Both the position numbers and the translations under genes were made by a program. DNA of 64,000 nucleotides from Bradyrhizobium sp. CSA207 (GTDB taxonomy: Bacteria; Pseudomonadota; Alphaproteobacteria; Rhizobiales; Xanthobacteraceae): assembly GCF_029051685.1 (NCBI RefSeq), contig NZ_JAACFT010000011.1, positions 1 to 64,000 on the forward strand, in the 5' to 3' direction. How positions within the stretch are numbered: position 1 is the first letter of the stretch; each line of letters starts with the position of its first letter. Shown in pieces: positions 25,068-34,096 of this stretch. The notes below the pieces were generated by a model. That model was not told where the DNA came from, did not search any database, and saw only the letters and a program-made list of their open reading frames with translations.

Positions 25068-26393
25068 TTAGTCGCCCTTGAGCATGTCCCTCAGCTCGCG
25101 AAACGGATCGGCACTCGGTCGAGCCGAGGCGTCCTGGCGCATTGCGCTGTAGATCCTCGGAACCATGTCGACCGCCTGGTCGAGGCCCGAATCACGTCCC
25201 GACTGATATCCACCCATCAGCCGAAGGTCGCGGGTGTCCTCGTATTTGGCGATCATGGTGCGCAGCTTGCTCACCAATTCGCGCTCTTCGGGGTCCCAGA
25301 CGTTATGGGCGAGGCGAGAAACTGAGGCGAGCACGTCCACGGCCGGATAGCGCGCCTGGTCGGCGATGTGCCGGCTGAGCACGATGTGCCCATCGAGCGT
25401 GCCGCGGATGGTATCGGCAATCGGCTCGTTGTGATCGTCGCCGTCGACCAACACGGAGAAAATGCCGGTGATCGTGCCGGTTCCCTCCTCGCCGGGGCCA
25501 GCCCGCTCAAGGAGGCGCGGCAGGTCGGTGAAGACCGTCGGCGCGTAACCGCGCGCAACTGCCGGCTCGCCCGCGGCGAGGGCGACTTCGCGGGCGGCGT
25601 GGGCGAAACGGGTGATCGAATCGACCACGAGCAGGACCGATTCGCCCCGATCACGAAAATACTCGGCGACCGCCATCGCGGTCTTCGGCGCCAAACGCCG
25701 CATCATCGGGCTTTCATCTCCCGTCGACACGATGGCGACGGCGCGGTTGCGGTTGGTGCCGAGCACGTCCTCGATGAATTCGCGCACCTCGCGGCCACGT
25801 TCGCCGACCAGGGCCAGGACGACAGTGTCGAAACCTTCGCTGCGGGCGAGCATCGCGAGCAGCGTCGACTTGCCGACGCCGGAGCCGGCAAAGATGCCGA
25901 CGCGCTGGCCGGCACAGATCGGCGCGAACAGATCGATGACGCGCACGCCGGTGCGCAGCGGCTTGTGCACACGGGCGCGCTTCATGGCCGAAGGCGCCTC
26001 CGCCTCGGCGGAGACGGTCCGCGATCCCGGAGTGAGGGGGCCCTGTCCGTCGAGCGGCGCGCCGAGCGCGTTGATGACGCGTCCCTTCCAGCTCGGATCG
26101 GGCGCAAAGGACAAAGGCGGCATCCGGTAGGCGACCGAGCCGAGGCCGCCCGCGAACTGGCGGTCGAACGGTTTGGCGATGATGCCTTCGCTGTCGATCC
26201 GCACCACCTCGCCGATCTGGGGCTTGCCGCCCGAATTGACGCCGATGAGCTCGCCGAGCCTGACGAAGCGCGACAGGCCGGAAACACGGAAGTGCGTCGG
26301 CGCGATCTCCGAGATCGCGCCGCTGACGCTTGCAAGGGGAGTGCTCTGCTGAAGCTCCAGCAGCGCCCACTCAAGTTGCCGAAGAGCGTTCAA
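25068..26393 (-). CDS. fliI: Flagellar export ATPase FliI
   Basis: The 441-residue protein is an F1-beta-like rotary ATPase of type III export: Walker A FAGSGVGKSTLL (about residue 165), Walker B VLLVVDSITRFAHAAREVALA with the GEP motif and PTVFTDLPRLLERAG after it. It energises export of rod, hook and filament subunits from the cytoplasmic face of the basal body. It is the last gene of the minus-strand unit led by the DUF1217 gene, 36 bp after flgF. The length is normal for FliI, so no truncation. Confidence 0.95.
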   Translation of the reverse strand: MNALRQLEWALLELQQSTPLASVSGAISEIAPTHFRVSGLSRFVRLGELIGVNSGGKPQIGEVVRIDSEGIIAKPFDRQFAGGLGSVAYRMPPLSFAPDPSWKGRVINALGAPLDGQGPLTPGSRTVSAEAEAPSAMKRARVHKPLRTGVRVIDLFAPICAGQRVGIFAGSGVGKSTLLAMLARSEGFDTVVLALVGERGREVREFIEDVLGTNRNRAVAIVSTGDESPMMRRLAPKTAMAVAEYFRDRGESVLLVVDSITRFAHAAREVALAAGEPAVARGYAPTVFTDLPRLLERAGPGEEGTGTITGIFSVLVDGDDHNEPIADTIRGTLDGHIVLSRHIADQARYPAVDVLASVSRLAHNVWDPEERELVSKLRTMIAKYEDTRDLRLMGGYQSGRDSGLDQAVDMVPRIYSAMRQDASARPSADPFRELRDMLKGD

Positions 26394-26429
26394 GGAAACC
26401 GTCCACTCTCATTGCGCACGAGGCGCAGT

Positions 26430-27158
26430 CTATCTGCCGGGATCGCCCAGCGTCCGGATTGCGTTCTGGAGCGCGCTCTCCGTGCCCTCGACCAGCGAAT
26501 TCGTGCCGTCGAAGGCGCGCGAGGCCGACATCAGCTTCGTCAATTCCATCATCGGATTGGCGCCGGAGCCCTCGACATAGCCTTGCTTGAAGCCGTCGCG
26601 GGCGAAATCAGAGATGGCGGTTGCGGGCCGGTCGGGCGTGACGCCGGAATTGCCGTAGCGCTCGAGATTGGCATCGGCGGGAATGTTGAACAGGCCGATG
26701 GTGCCGATCTCGTTGTTGTCCTGGGTGATCGCACCGCTGCGCGAGATCGAGACCGGTCCGCCGTTCGGGTCGAGCGTGATCTGCGCGCCGCCGGAATCGA
26801 CGATTGGGAAACCGGTCACGGTCTGAAGGTCGCCGTTGGGAGCGATCTGGAGCCGGCCGTCACGGGTATAGACTGTGCCATTCGGGCCGGCGAAGGCGAG
26901 CCAGCCCTGTCCGACCACGGCGACGTCGAGCGGGTTGCCGCTCTCGGTGATATTGCCGAGTTCGCGCGAGATGATGTTGTCGCCGGGCGACGAGAACGCG
27001 ACGGGGTTCGCACCAGCGCGCGACAGCACGGTCTCGAATTTCACCACGTCGGTGCGAAACGCCGCCGTGTTGACGTTGGCGACGTTGTTGGCGATTGTCT
27101 GGAGGCGCTTTTCAAGAGCGACCTGTGCCGACAATCCCACATAGAGAGCCGATTGCAT
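26430..27158 (-). CDS. flgF: Flagellar basal-body rod protein FlgF
   Basis: The 242-residue protein has the rod/hook N-terminus (SALYVGLSAQVALEKRLQTI, then ANNVANVNTAAFR) and the C-terminal signature with GANPMMELTKLMSASRAF. FlgF builds the proximal rod with FlgB, FlgC and FlgG in the periplasm and is exported without cleavage. It lies 3 bp after the DUF1217 gene, in the usual alphaproteobacterial order. Confidence 0.93.
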   Translation of the reverse strand: MQSALYVGLSAQVALEKRLQTIANNVANVNTAAFRTDVVKFETVLSRAGANPVAFSSPGDNIISRELGNITESGNPLDVAVVGQGWLAFAGPNGTVYTRDGRLQIAPNGDLQTVTGFPIVDSGGAQITLDPNGGPVSISRSGAITQDNNEIGTIGLFNIPADANLERYGNSGVTPDRPATAISDFARDGFKQGYVEGSGANPMMELTKLMSASRAFDGTNSLVEGTESALQNAIRTLGDPGR

Positions 27159-27161
27159 GAC

Positions 27162-27950
27162 TTACTTTCCGAACCGGATGGACTGAAGTTTCGACAGCAT
27201 GTCGGTATCCATGCTTGCCGTCGTCGACGCGCCGCCGATCAGGACCAGCGCGGGGTTGGTCGAGTTGTCGCTCTGGGCCTGGACTGCATCCCACATCGCG
27301 GCAAAGCGTTGCACGAATTTGTTGACCTTGGTCGGATCCTGGAAATCGGTGAGCTTGATCTTGCTGGTGATCATCTTGGCCTGGGCGTCGATGTCAGCCG
27401 AGCTGATGGTCGACGACAGGCCGAGCGCCGTCTGGACAACCTGCGTCAGCGCCTTGTCTGCGAGAATCTGGTAGGAATTCTTGATCGTAGAGGCCTTGCG
27501 CGTGAAGTAGAGCGCCAGCCGCAGGCCCTCGTTCTGGTCGCCGGCCTTCTGCTCCATCGTCTGCGTGACATATTGGGTTGCCGTGCCGGTCGTGGCCGCG
27601 GCGGTCTGGGTCGCCTTGCTGCCGAGGGCGGCAAAGTTGAAGGCGGCGGCGAATTCCCGGTAGCGGGTGTCGGTCAGCTTGTTGGCGAAGGTGTCCTTGT
27701 TCGCGATCCCCTCGGTCAGCACCTTGCGCATGAACGCCTTGGCGTAGACCATGTCGCTGAGGCCATAGGCCTTCATCGCATAGGAGTAGAGGCGATAGTC
27801 CTTCAGGAAATCGTCGATGGTCTTCACGTTGCCGATATGGCTGAAGAAATAATCGGTCTCGCGGCTGACATCCGGCTGCTTCGCGACCTGCGTCAGCGAC
27901 TTGCCCATGTCCTTGGTCAGTCTGGTGTAGTCCGCGATCGTGGATAGCAT
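27162..27950 (-). CDS. DUF1217 flagellar protein
   Basis: The 262-residue protein begins MLSTIADYTRLTKDMGKSL and carries repeated segments such as DYRLYSYAMKAYGLSDM with following MRKVLTEG, the DUF1217 hallmark. In rhizobia this family sits next to flgF and is needed for or associated with flagellar assembly, with the biochemical role open. The ATG at 27950 is preferred over 27974 because the added eight residues are not family-like. Its promoter box lies at 28004-28015, back to back with that of motA. Confidence 0.85.
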   Translation of the reverse strand: MLSTIADYTRLTKDMGKSLTQVAKQPDVSRETDYFFSHIGNVKTIDDFLKDYRLYSYAMKAYGLSDMVYAKAFMRKVLTEGIANKDTFANKLTDTRYREFAAAFNFAALGSKATQTAAATTGTATQYVTQTMEQKAGDQNEGLRLALYFTRKASTIKNSYQILADKALTQVVQTALGLSSTISSADIDAQAKMITSKIKLTDFQDPTKVNKFVQRFAAMWDAVQAQSDNSTNPALVLIGGASTTASMDTDMLSKLQSIRFGK

Positions 27951-28003
27951 GACACGCGCCCCTCTGGCCGCCATAACGACGTCGTCTCAAGCTGGCGCCA
28001 ATT

Positions 28004-28015
28004 GCTTGTGTGAGG
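28004..28015 (-). promoter_or_regulatory. Flagellar promoter box of the DUF1217-flgF-fliI unit
   Basis: On the minus strand CCTCACACAAGC, an exact match to the best box form CCTCRCRYAAGC, then 9 nt, then CAGCTT as weak -10. It lies 53 bp upstream of the DUF1217 start. Confidence 0.55.
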
Positions 28016-28034
28016 CTGGCGACGCCGAAGCCAG

Positions 28035-28046
28035 CTTCGCGCAAGC
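28035..28046 (+). promoter_or_regulatory. Flagellar promoter box of the motA unit
   Basis: CTTCGCGCAAGC (one mismatch to CCTCRCRYAAGC), then 9 nt, then TAGATA (28056-28061) as -10-like hexamer, 43 bp before the motA start. It is arranged divergently with the box at 28004, so one short region serves two units. Confidence 0.55.
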
Positions 28047-28089
28047 GTCGCCCGCTAGATATTCCCGATGGGATCGGTGATGGAGCGGC

Positions 28090-28989
28090 GTGTTGGGCAG
28101 TTTCGTGGGGATCGTCATCACGGTAGCGGCGCTGCTCGGCGGATTTGCCGCCATGGGCGGCCACCTGGGCGTGCTGATGCAGCCGTGGGAGTTCGTGATC
28201 ATCATGGGCACCGCGGCCGGCACCTTCATCATGGCCAATCCATGGAAGGTGGTCGTGGATACCGGGCTGGCGTGCGTGCAGGCCATCACCGGCGCGGTGC
28301 CCGGTGAGCGTTACTATCTCGATCTGCTCGGCGCTCTCCATGCCCTGATGCGCGAGCTGCGGGGCAAGGGCCGCAACGAAGTGGAAGCCCATATCGACGA
28401 CCCCGCGTCCTCCGAGATCTTCAAGGCGTTCCCGAGCGTGCTCGGTGATGCCTCGCTGCTCCAGTTCATCTGCGACTATGTCCGCCTCATCATCATGGGC
28501 AATGCGCGCACGCACGAAATCGAAGCGCTGATGGACGAGGAAATCCACACCATCGTGAAGAGCAAGCTGACGCCCTACCACGCGCTGGTGGTGGTATCCG
28601 AGGCGCTGCCGGCACTCGGCATCGTCGCTGCTGTGCTCGGCGTCATCAAGGCCATGGGGGCGCTCGACCAGTCGCCGAAATTGCTGGGCGGCTTCATCGG
28701 TGCGGCCCTGGTCGGCACCTTCGCCGGCATCTTCCTATCTTACGGCATCATTTCGCCCTTCGCGCTGAAGATCAAGATGACGCGCGAGAAGAAGTGCCGG
28801 CCCTACATCATCGTCAAGCAGACGCTGCTAGCATTCATGAACGGCGCCATGCCGCAAATCGCCGTCGAGCACGGTCGCAAGATGATCGCCAGCAGCGAGC
28901 GGCCCTCGATCGACGTCGTCGAGAACGAGACGATTGCCGGTCCCAAGGCCGTCGTGACCGATGCCGAACCAAAGGCTGCACGCGCATGA
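28090..28989 (+). CDS. motA: Flagellar motor stator protein MotA
   Basis: The 299-residue inner-membrane protein has four hydrophobic segments and the MotA/TolQ pattern: [19 protein letters not shown] near the N-terminus and a conserved [12 protein letters not shown] helix. It forms the proton channel with MotB (44210). The start is a GTG at 28090; TTG at 28093 is possible. The tail after about residue 270 is charged and cytoplasmic. Its stop overlaps fliM (ATGATGA). Confidence 0.92.
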   Translation: MLGSFVGIVITVAALLGGFAAMGGHLGVLMQPWEFVIIMGTAAGTFIMANPWKVVVDTGLACVQAITGAVPGERYYLDLLGALHALMRELRGKGRNEVEAHIDDPASSEIFKAFPSVLGDASLLQFICDYVRLIIMGNARTHEIEALMDEEIHTIVKSKLTPYHALVVVSEALPALGIVAAVLGVIKAMGALDQSPKLLGGFIGAALVGTFAGIFLSYGIISPFALKIKMTREKKCRPYIIVKQTLLAFMNGAMPQIAVEHGRKMIASSERPSIDVVENETIAGPKAVVTDAEPKAARA

Positions 28990-29927
28990 TGACGGAAGAC
29001 CTCGACGTCGATCAGCAGAAGCGACTGCCGAACTACCTGCTGGACGCCGCCGGCATATCGATCGAGCGTATGCCGATGCTCAATGTGATCTTCGATCGCA
29101 TGGCGGCATCGTGCACGGACAGCCTCCAGCCGATAGCCGGAACGCCCTGCTATTTCTCCGTCAACGGCATCACGAACGGGCGCGTCGGCGACATCATCAA
29201 GGACTACGAGGCCAATGCCGTCGCGGCGGTGCTCTATGCCGAGCAGTGGGATTCCAGAATCCTGATCATGCTTGACCGCGATTTCGTGTTCACGATGGTC
29301 GAGGCGATGTTTGGTTCCGACGGTGCCGAACCGCCGCTCGACGTCGAGCGGTCCTTCTCAAACATCGAGATTCGCCTGGTCCAGGCGCTGTTCGAGCGGT
29401 TCGCCAAGGCACTGCAATCCTCCTTCGCCGGTACCTCCAACGTCACCTTCCGCGTGGAGCGGGTCGAGACGGCGATGGCTTCGCTGGCGATCGGGCGCAG
29501 CGGCAACATGTCGATCTGCGCCAACATCATGTTGCAGGCGCTCTACCGCGGCGGCCAGATGTTCCTCATCATCCCGCACTCTGCGCTCAATCCGCTGCGC
29601 CAGAAGCTCGCGACCGTCGTCGTCAGCGACGGCCGCGCGTCCGATCCGCGCTGGCGCGAGCAGATGGAGAGCGAGGTCCATCGCACCGAAGTTACGCTGA
29701 GCGCCGTGCTCGATGAAAAGATGATCTCCCTCGGCGACGTCGTGAAGTTCCAGGTCGGGCAGGTTCTCGAACTCGAAGCCACGCCGCGTACGCTGGCTCG
29801 GCTCGAGAGCAACAACCAGGTGCTGTTCTGGTGTCAGATCGGCCAGCTTGATGGCTATTATGCCATGCAGGTGGCTGATCACGTCGATCAGAAACGGGAG
29901 TTCGTCGATGATATCCTATCTCGTTGA
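28986..29927 (+). CDS. fliM: Flagellar motor switch protein FliM
   Basis: The 313-residue protein contains the FliM middle domain (from about residue 30) and a C-terminal SpoA domain that pairs with FliN; the last part includes [17 protein letters not shown]. The ATG at 28986 overlaps the motA stop, and the upstream reading of the same frame is motA shadow. It links CheY signals to the C-ring. The 20-bp overlap with the next small gene suggests coupling. Confidence 0.88.
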   Translation: MMTEDLDVDQQKRLPNYLLDAAGISIERMPMLNVIFDRMAASCTDSLQPIAGTPCYFSVNGITNGRVGDIIKDYEANAVAAVLYAEQWDSRILIMLDRDFVFTMVEAMFGSDGAEPPLDVERSFSNIEIRLVQALFERFAKALQSSFAGTSNVTFRVERVETAMASLAIGRSGNMSICANIMLQALYRGGQMFLIIPHSALNPLRQKLATVVVSDGRASDPRWREQMESEVHRTEVTLSAVLDEKMISLGDVVKFQVGQVLELEATPRTLARLESNNQVLFWCQIGQLDGYYAMQVADHVDQKREFVDDILSR

Positions 29928-30222
29928 TGCCGTGCTGCTGATTGCGCTCGCCTTCACCAGCATGCGGGTGACGCGGATGCACCGCGAACTGGCGCGGCTG
30001 CGCAGCTACCAGGGCGAATTTTCGACCATCGTCCACGAGACGGCGGGCGCCTTCGATACGGTCATCACCGCAGCCCACGATTCCACTGCAAATCTCGGGC
30101 GGCTCGCCAATGTGTTGAGCGCGAAGATCGATCAGGCTCACGAAGCGATCGCGGCGCTGGATGCGCGGCGCGGGCTTGCGCCCGCGACGACCACGAGCGG
30201 CACCGAGGCGAACACGCATTGA
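29908..30222 (+). CDS. Small membrane-anchored helical protein between fliM and fliN (DUF6468-like)
   Basis: The 104-residue product has one N-terminal membrane helix ([18 protein letters not shown]) and then a long amphipathic helix with heptad-like spacing (HRELARLRSYQGEFSTIVHE). The ATG at 29908 lies inside the fliM 3' end. A gene of this type recurs at this spot in rhizobial flagellar loci; I believe it corresponds to DUF6468, but not with certainty. A membrane-to-C-ring linker or scaffold is an inference from position. Confidence 0.6.
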   Translation: MISYLVDAVLLIALAFTSMRVTRMHRELARLRSYQGEFSTIVHETAGAFDTVITAAHDSTANLGRLANVLSAKIDQAHEAIAALDARRGLAPATTTSGTEANTH

Positions 30223-30336
30223 ATTTGGGGCTTGCGGGACATTTACGATCAAAACGTCATCTGACGGCGGCCCGCAGGCGGGGGAATAATCCCGGGGCGG
30301 CGCTCCGGGAGTGGAAATACCAAGAGGCGATACCAA

Positions 30337-30711
30337 ATGGCGCAATCGTTCGACCATGAGTCTGCATCTGCATCGGCAGACACCGAGACGTCTCCGCTGG
30401 AGCGGTTGGCGGAGATCGCCGCCCGTACGGCGGAGGAGACCGGCAAGTTCGCCAATGTCGATGCGATCCTGCGGATCCCTGTCACCATGCAGGTGGTGCT
30501 CGGTTCGGCGACCATCCCGGTGGCGAACCTGATGAAGCTCGGCCGCGGGGCTGTGGTCCCGCTCGACCACAGGGTCGGTGAGCCCGTCGACGTCGTGGTC
30601 AATGGCCGCGTCGTCGCACGCGGCGAGGTCGTCGTTGTCGAAGAGGACAATTCCCGGTTCGGCGTCTCGCTGACCGAGATTGTCGGGCCGTTGGGGCAGG
30701 GTGAAACCTGA
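30337..30711 (+). CDS. fliN: Flagellar motor switch protein FliN
   Basis: The 124-residue protein is a single C-terminal SpoA domain (about 45-120): ILRIPVTMQVVLGSATIPV and PLDHRVGEPVDVVVNGRVVA. An acidic, unstructured N-terminus of about 40 residues precedes it. It forms the bottom of the C-ring with FliM and docks FliH/FliI. About 110 bp separate it from the preceding small gene; no strong promoter box is seen there, so I assign it to the motA unit. Confidence 0.93.
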   Translation: MAQSFDHESASASADTETSPLERLAEIAARTAEETGKFANVDAILRIPVTMQVVLGSATIPVANLMKLGRGAVVPLDHRVGEPVDVVVNGRVVARGEVVVVEEDNSRFGVSLTEIVGPLGQGET

Positions 30712-30713
30712 CC

Positions 30714-31754
30714 ATGGCGGCACAGGTCGGCATCGCGCCCATCAAGCAGCGAGGCGTTGCCACGCTCGGTGGAACGGAAAAGGTCGCCGCGCTCCTGCTG
30801 GCCATGGGCCGGCAGGCCGCCGCGAGCGTGCTCCAGCAGTTCGAGCCGCAGGAGATCCGCATCGTCACCAAGGCCGCGGCGGAGCTGCGGCCGATCACGG
30901 CGCAGGAGCTGGAGGGCATCGTCGAGGAGTTCGCCCAGCAGTTCTCGATGGGCGCCAACATTCTCGGCACCCTCGGCGGTCTGGAGGCCGTGCTCGGCGA
31001 CGTGCTTCCGGCCGACCAGGTCTCGGCGATCATGTCGGACCTGCTCGGCAATTCGAGCCGGTCGGTCTGGGACCGCGTCTCGTCGGTGTCGGAAAACTCG
31101 CTCGCGAGCTATCTTTCCAAGGAGCATCCGCAGACCGCGGCGCTCATCCTGTCCAAGGTCAAGCCGGCCTGCGCCGCCAAGGTCATGAGTCAGCTTCCCT
31201 CGAGCTTGCGCAACGAGCTGATGCGGCGTGTGCTCAGCCTGAAGCCGATCGTCGATGACGCCATGAGGGTGCTCGAGAAGACGCTGCACGAGGACCTGAC
31301 GCTGAACTTTGCCCGCAATCTCGGCGCGGACACCTACGCCCGCGTGGCCGACATCATCAACAAGATGGAGCGTGGCCACATTGAGGACATGCTGAAGAGC
31401 CTGTCGGAGAAGCGGCCGAAGTCGGCCGAAGTGCTGAAGGAGCTGCTGTTCACCTTCGACGACGTCATCCACCTGACCCCGAAGGCGCGCACCATGATTT
31501 TCGACCAGGTGCCGACCGACCGCATCGTCATCGCCCTGAAGGGCACCGACAAGCACTTCCGGGAGCTGATCCTGGCCTCGGTCGCCTCGCGCGTCCGGCG
31601 CGTCGTGGAGCACGAACTGGCCATCGGCGAGCCGTCGAACCAGCGCGACGTGCTCGAGGCGCGGCGGGTGATCACCGACCTCGCGCTCGAACTCGCAGAG
31701 AAGGGTGAAATCGAGCTCAACCCCGAGCAGGAGGATGAGCTGGTCTTCCGCTGA
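30714..31754 (+). CDS. fliG: Flagellar motor switch protein FliG
   Basis: The 346-residue protein shows the three FliG parts: N-terminal FliF-binding domain (GTEKVAALLLAMG), an ARM-like middle (EHPQTAALILSKVKP) and a C-terminal torque domain with FDDVIHLTPKARTMIFDQV and charged residues facing MotA. It begins 2 nt after the fliN stop. Length and motifs are complete. Confidence 0.95.
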   Translation: MAAQVGIAPIKQRGVATLGGTEKVAALLLAMGRQAAASVLQQFEPQEIRIVTKAAAELRPITAQELEGIVEEFAQQFSMGANILGTLGGLEAVLGDVLPADQVSAIMSDLLGNSSRSVWDRVSSVSENSLASYLSKEHPQTAALILSKVKPACAAKVMSQLPSSLRNELMRRVLSLKPIVDDAMRVLEKTLHEDLTLNFARNLGADTYARVADIINKMERGHIEDMLKSLSEKRPKSAEVLKELLFTFDDVIHLTPKARTMIFDQVPTDRIVIALKGTDKHFRELILASVASRVRRVVEHELAIGEPSNQRDVLEARRVITDLALELAEKGEIELNPEQEDELVFR

Positions 31755-31767
31755 CCGCTGAAAGGGC

Positions 31768-32853
31768 ATGGCAGAATCATCCGACCAGGAGAGTAAAACA
31801 GAAGAGCCGACCGAGAAGAAAGTCCGCGATGCGCTCGAACAGGGCAAAATCCCGGTCTCTCGCGAGGCTTCCATCTTCGCGTCGATGGCGGCGCTGATGG
31901 TCATACAGGCGTTCCTGATCGGGCAGGGCGTGCAGCAACTGACGCCGACCCTGATGAGCTTTCTCGACGATCCCGAGGGCTTTCCGCTGAGCACGGGGGC
32001 GGACGCGCAGAACCTGCTCACCGTGGTGGGCCTCCAGGCGCTGCGATTCCTGGTGCCGCTGGTCGTCATCATGGCGGTGTTCGGACTGGCCGCCTCGCTG
32101 CTCCAGAACGCGCCGCGCCTGGTGCTCGAGCGTATACAGCCGGACCTTTCGCGAATTTCGCCGGTGCAGGGCTGGAGCCGGCTGTTCGGAACCCAGGGAC
32201 TCGTGGAGTTCGCCAAGTCGCTGTTCAAGCTCACCGCGGTGAGCGTCGTCGTCGGGGTCGTGCTGCGTTCGTCGGAAGCCCGGGCGTTCGAGGCCATGTA
32301 CACCGATCCCGTCGCGCTGCCGGAGATGATTCTCAGCATCGCGATGCGGATCGTCTCGGCGATCTGCATAGCGACCATCGTCCTGGTCGCGATCGATCTC
32401 GCCTGGTCGCGCTTCCACTGGCGGCGCGAACTGCGCATGACCCGGCAGGAGATCAAGGACGAGCACAAGCAGGCGGAGGGCGATCCGCTGATCAAGGCGC
32501 GCCTGCGCTCGCTGGCGCGCGACCGCTCGCGCCAGCGGATGATCGCATCCGCATCGCGTGCGACGCTGGTGATCGCGAACCCGACGCATTTTGCGATCGC
32601 GTTGCGATATCACCGTGAGGAGAACCCGGCGCCGCTCGTTCTGGCCAAGGGCATGGACGCGCTCGCGCTCAAGATCCGCGAGGTCGCCGAAGAGAACAGA
32701 ATCCCGGTGATCGAGAACAAGGCGCTGGCGCGCGCGCTCTACGAGGCGGTTCAGGTCGACCAGGTGATTCCGGCCGAGTTCTTCCGGCCCGTCGCCGAGA
32801 TCATCTACTTCCTTCAGTCGAAGCAGTCGCCGCGGCCTGAGAACGTTCAGTAG
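31768..32853 (+). CDS. flhB: Flagellar export gate protein FlhB
   Basis: The 361-residue protein has four membrane helices in the first 210 residues and a cytoplasmic domain with the autocleavage motif NPTH (IANPTHFAIALRY). Autocleavage switches export from rod/hook to filament substrates together with FliK (46755). It starts 13 bp after fliG and closes the motA unit. Confidence 0.95.
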   Translation: MAESSDQESKTEEPTEKKVRDALEQGKIPVSREASIFASMAALMVIQAFLIGQGVQQLTPTLMSFLDDPEGFPLSTGADAQNLLTVVGLQALRFLVPLVVIMAVFGLAASLLQNAPRLVLERIQPDLSRISPVQGWSRLFGTQGLVEFAKSLFKLTAVSVVVGVVLRSSEARAFEAMYTDPVALPEMILSIAMRIVSAICIATIVLVAIDLAWSRFHWRRELRMTRQEIKDEHKQAEGDPLIKARLRSLARDRSRQRMIASASRATLVIANPTHFAIALRYHREENPAPLVLAKGMDALALKIREVAEENRIPVIENKALARALYEAVQVDQVIPAEFFRPVAEIIYFLQSKQSPRPENVQ

Positions 32854-32882
32854 ATTTCCGAGGACGGCATCCCGCGCATCAG

Positions 32883-32894
32883 CCTGAGGAAAGC
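32883..32894 (+). promoter_or_regulatory. Weak flagellar promoter box before flgB
   Basis: CCTGAGGAAAGC matches 8 of 12 positions of CCTCRCRYAAGC; 9 nt later lies TAGGCT (32904-32909). It is 23 bp before the flgB start, closer than at other units, so this is the least secure instance together with the first flagellin. Confidence 0.35.
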
Positions 32895-32917
32895 TTGTAG
32901 TTCTAGGCTTCTCCCGA

Positions 32918-33319
32918 ATGGACCAGAATGGGACTGCCGTGGGACCGCTTTATCTCTTCGAACTCGCATCGTCGCAGGCGCGCTGGCTCGAGCTTCGCCA
33001 GTCGACCATCGCCACCAACGTCGCCAACGCCAACACGCCGGGCTTCAAGGCGCGCGACGTCGAGCCCTTCAACAAGATTCTCGACGGAATGCCGGTCAGG
33101 CTTGCGACCACATCGCCTTCGCACATGCAGCTTTCCGCGGCCGAGACCGACACGCGGGCGACGGCGAAGAAGGACAGCTGGGAAGTGGTTCACTCCGGAA
33201 ACTCGGTCAGTCTCGAGCAGGAGATGATCAAGGGCAGCGACGTCAATCGCGACTACTCGATGAATTCGGCAATCGTGCGGTCGTTTCACCGCATGGTCCT
33301 GTCCAGTGCAAAGGCCTGA
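32918..33319 (+). CDS. flgB: Flagellar proximal rod protein FlgB
   Basis: The 133-residue protein carries the rod N-terminal motif (STIATNVANANTPGFKARDV) and the usual helical C-terminus. It starts the long rod/ring unit flgB-flgC-fliE-flgG-flgA-flgI-motE-flgH-fliL-fliP. It is exported and assembles on the MS ring/FliE. Confidence 0.93.
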   Translation: MDQNGTAVGPLYLFELASSQARWLELRQSTIATNVANANTPGFKARDVEPFNKILDGMPVRLATTSPSHMQLSAAETDTRATAKKDSWEVVHSGNSVSLEQEMIKGSDVNRDYSMNSAIVRSFHRMVLSSAKA

Positions 33320-33330
33320 GGTAAACTGAC

Positions 33331-33747
33331 ATGTTGGACGCTCTGCAGTCCTCATTGATCGTCGCGAGCTCCGGGCTCGAAGCGCAGTCGACGCGCATGC
33401 GCGTCGTTTCGGAAAACCTCGCGAACGCGAGTTCGACAGGGCGCACCGCCGGCGCCGAACCCTATCAGCGCAAGACGATCACATTCGATGCTGCGATGGA
33501 TCGCGCCGCGGGCGCGCAGCTCGCGAAGGTCAAGGAAATCGGGGTCGACACCACGCCGTACCGTGTGGAATACGATCCGGGGCATCCGGCCGCCGACAAG
33601 GCCGGCTACGTCAAGCTTCCCAACGTCAACATGATGGTCGAGATGGCGGACATGCGGGAAGTCAATCGATCCTATGAGGCCAATCTCCAGGTGGTGAAGC
33701 AGGTAAGGTCGATGCTGGGCATGACCATCGATCTTCTGAGGAGCTGA
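33331..33747 (+). CDS. flgC: Flagellar proximal rod protein FlgC
   Basis: The 138-residue protein has the rod N-terminus (GLEAQSTRMRVVSENLANAS) and the C-terminal signature VNRSYEANLQVVKQVRSM. It begins 11 bp after flgB and ends 2 bp before fliE. Confidence 0.94.
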   Translation: MLDALQSSLIVASSGLEAQSTRMRVVSENLANASSTGRTAGAEPYQRKTITFDAAMDRAAGAQLAKVKEIGVDTTPYRVEYDPGHPAADKAGYVKLPNVNMMVEMADMREVNRSYEANLQVVKQVRSMLGMTIDLLRS

Positions 33748-33749
33748 CA

Positions 33750-34079
33750 ATGCTAGAGGCGATTTCATCCACGGCGATTTCGGCGGGCCAGGCGGTAGCC
33801 CGCGCGACCGAGACGCAGGCCATCGCGCCGGCGGCGACGTCCGCAATTCAGTCGGGCGAGGGCGCAGGCTTCGATTCCGTGCTGAAGCAGGTGACCTCGG
33901 ACGCGATCGGTACGCTGAAGGCGGGCGAAGCGGCGTCGATCTCGGCAATGCAGGGCAAGGAATCGACACGGCGCGTCGTGGAAGCACTGATGTCGGCCGA
34001 GCAGGCCTTGCAGACGGCGGTCGCGGTCCGCGACAAGGTCGTGCAGGCCTATCAAGAAGTCGTTCGTATGTCGATTTGA
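33750..34079 (+). CDS. fliE: MS ring-rod junction protein FliE
   Basis: The 109-residue helical protein ends with the FliE signature (EALMSAEQALQTAVAVRDKV followed by VQAYQEVVRMSI). The first half is Ala/Thr-rich and variable. It joins FliF to the rod and is among the first exported substrates. Position between flgC and flgG supports the call. Confidence 0.92.
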   Translation: MLEAISSTAISAGQAVARATETQAIAPAATSAIQSGEGAGFDSVLKQVTSDAIGTLKAGEAASISAMQGKESTRRVVEALMSAEQALQTAVAVRDKVVQAYQEVVRMSI

Positions 34080-34096
34080 TCTGAAGGAGTCACATT

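Noticed and set aside
25368-27947. 859-codon plus-strand open frame across fliI, flgF and the DUF1217 gene
   Set aside because: It spans three unmistakable minus-strand genes; the long frame is a codon-bias artefact.
30249-32495. 748-codon minus-strand open frame across fliN, fliG and flhB
   Set aside because: It is opposite to three clear flagellar genes and shows no domain-like sequence.
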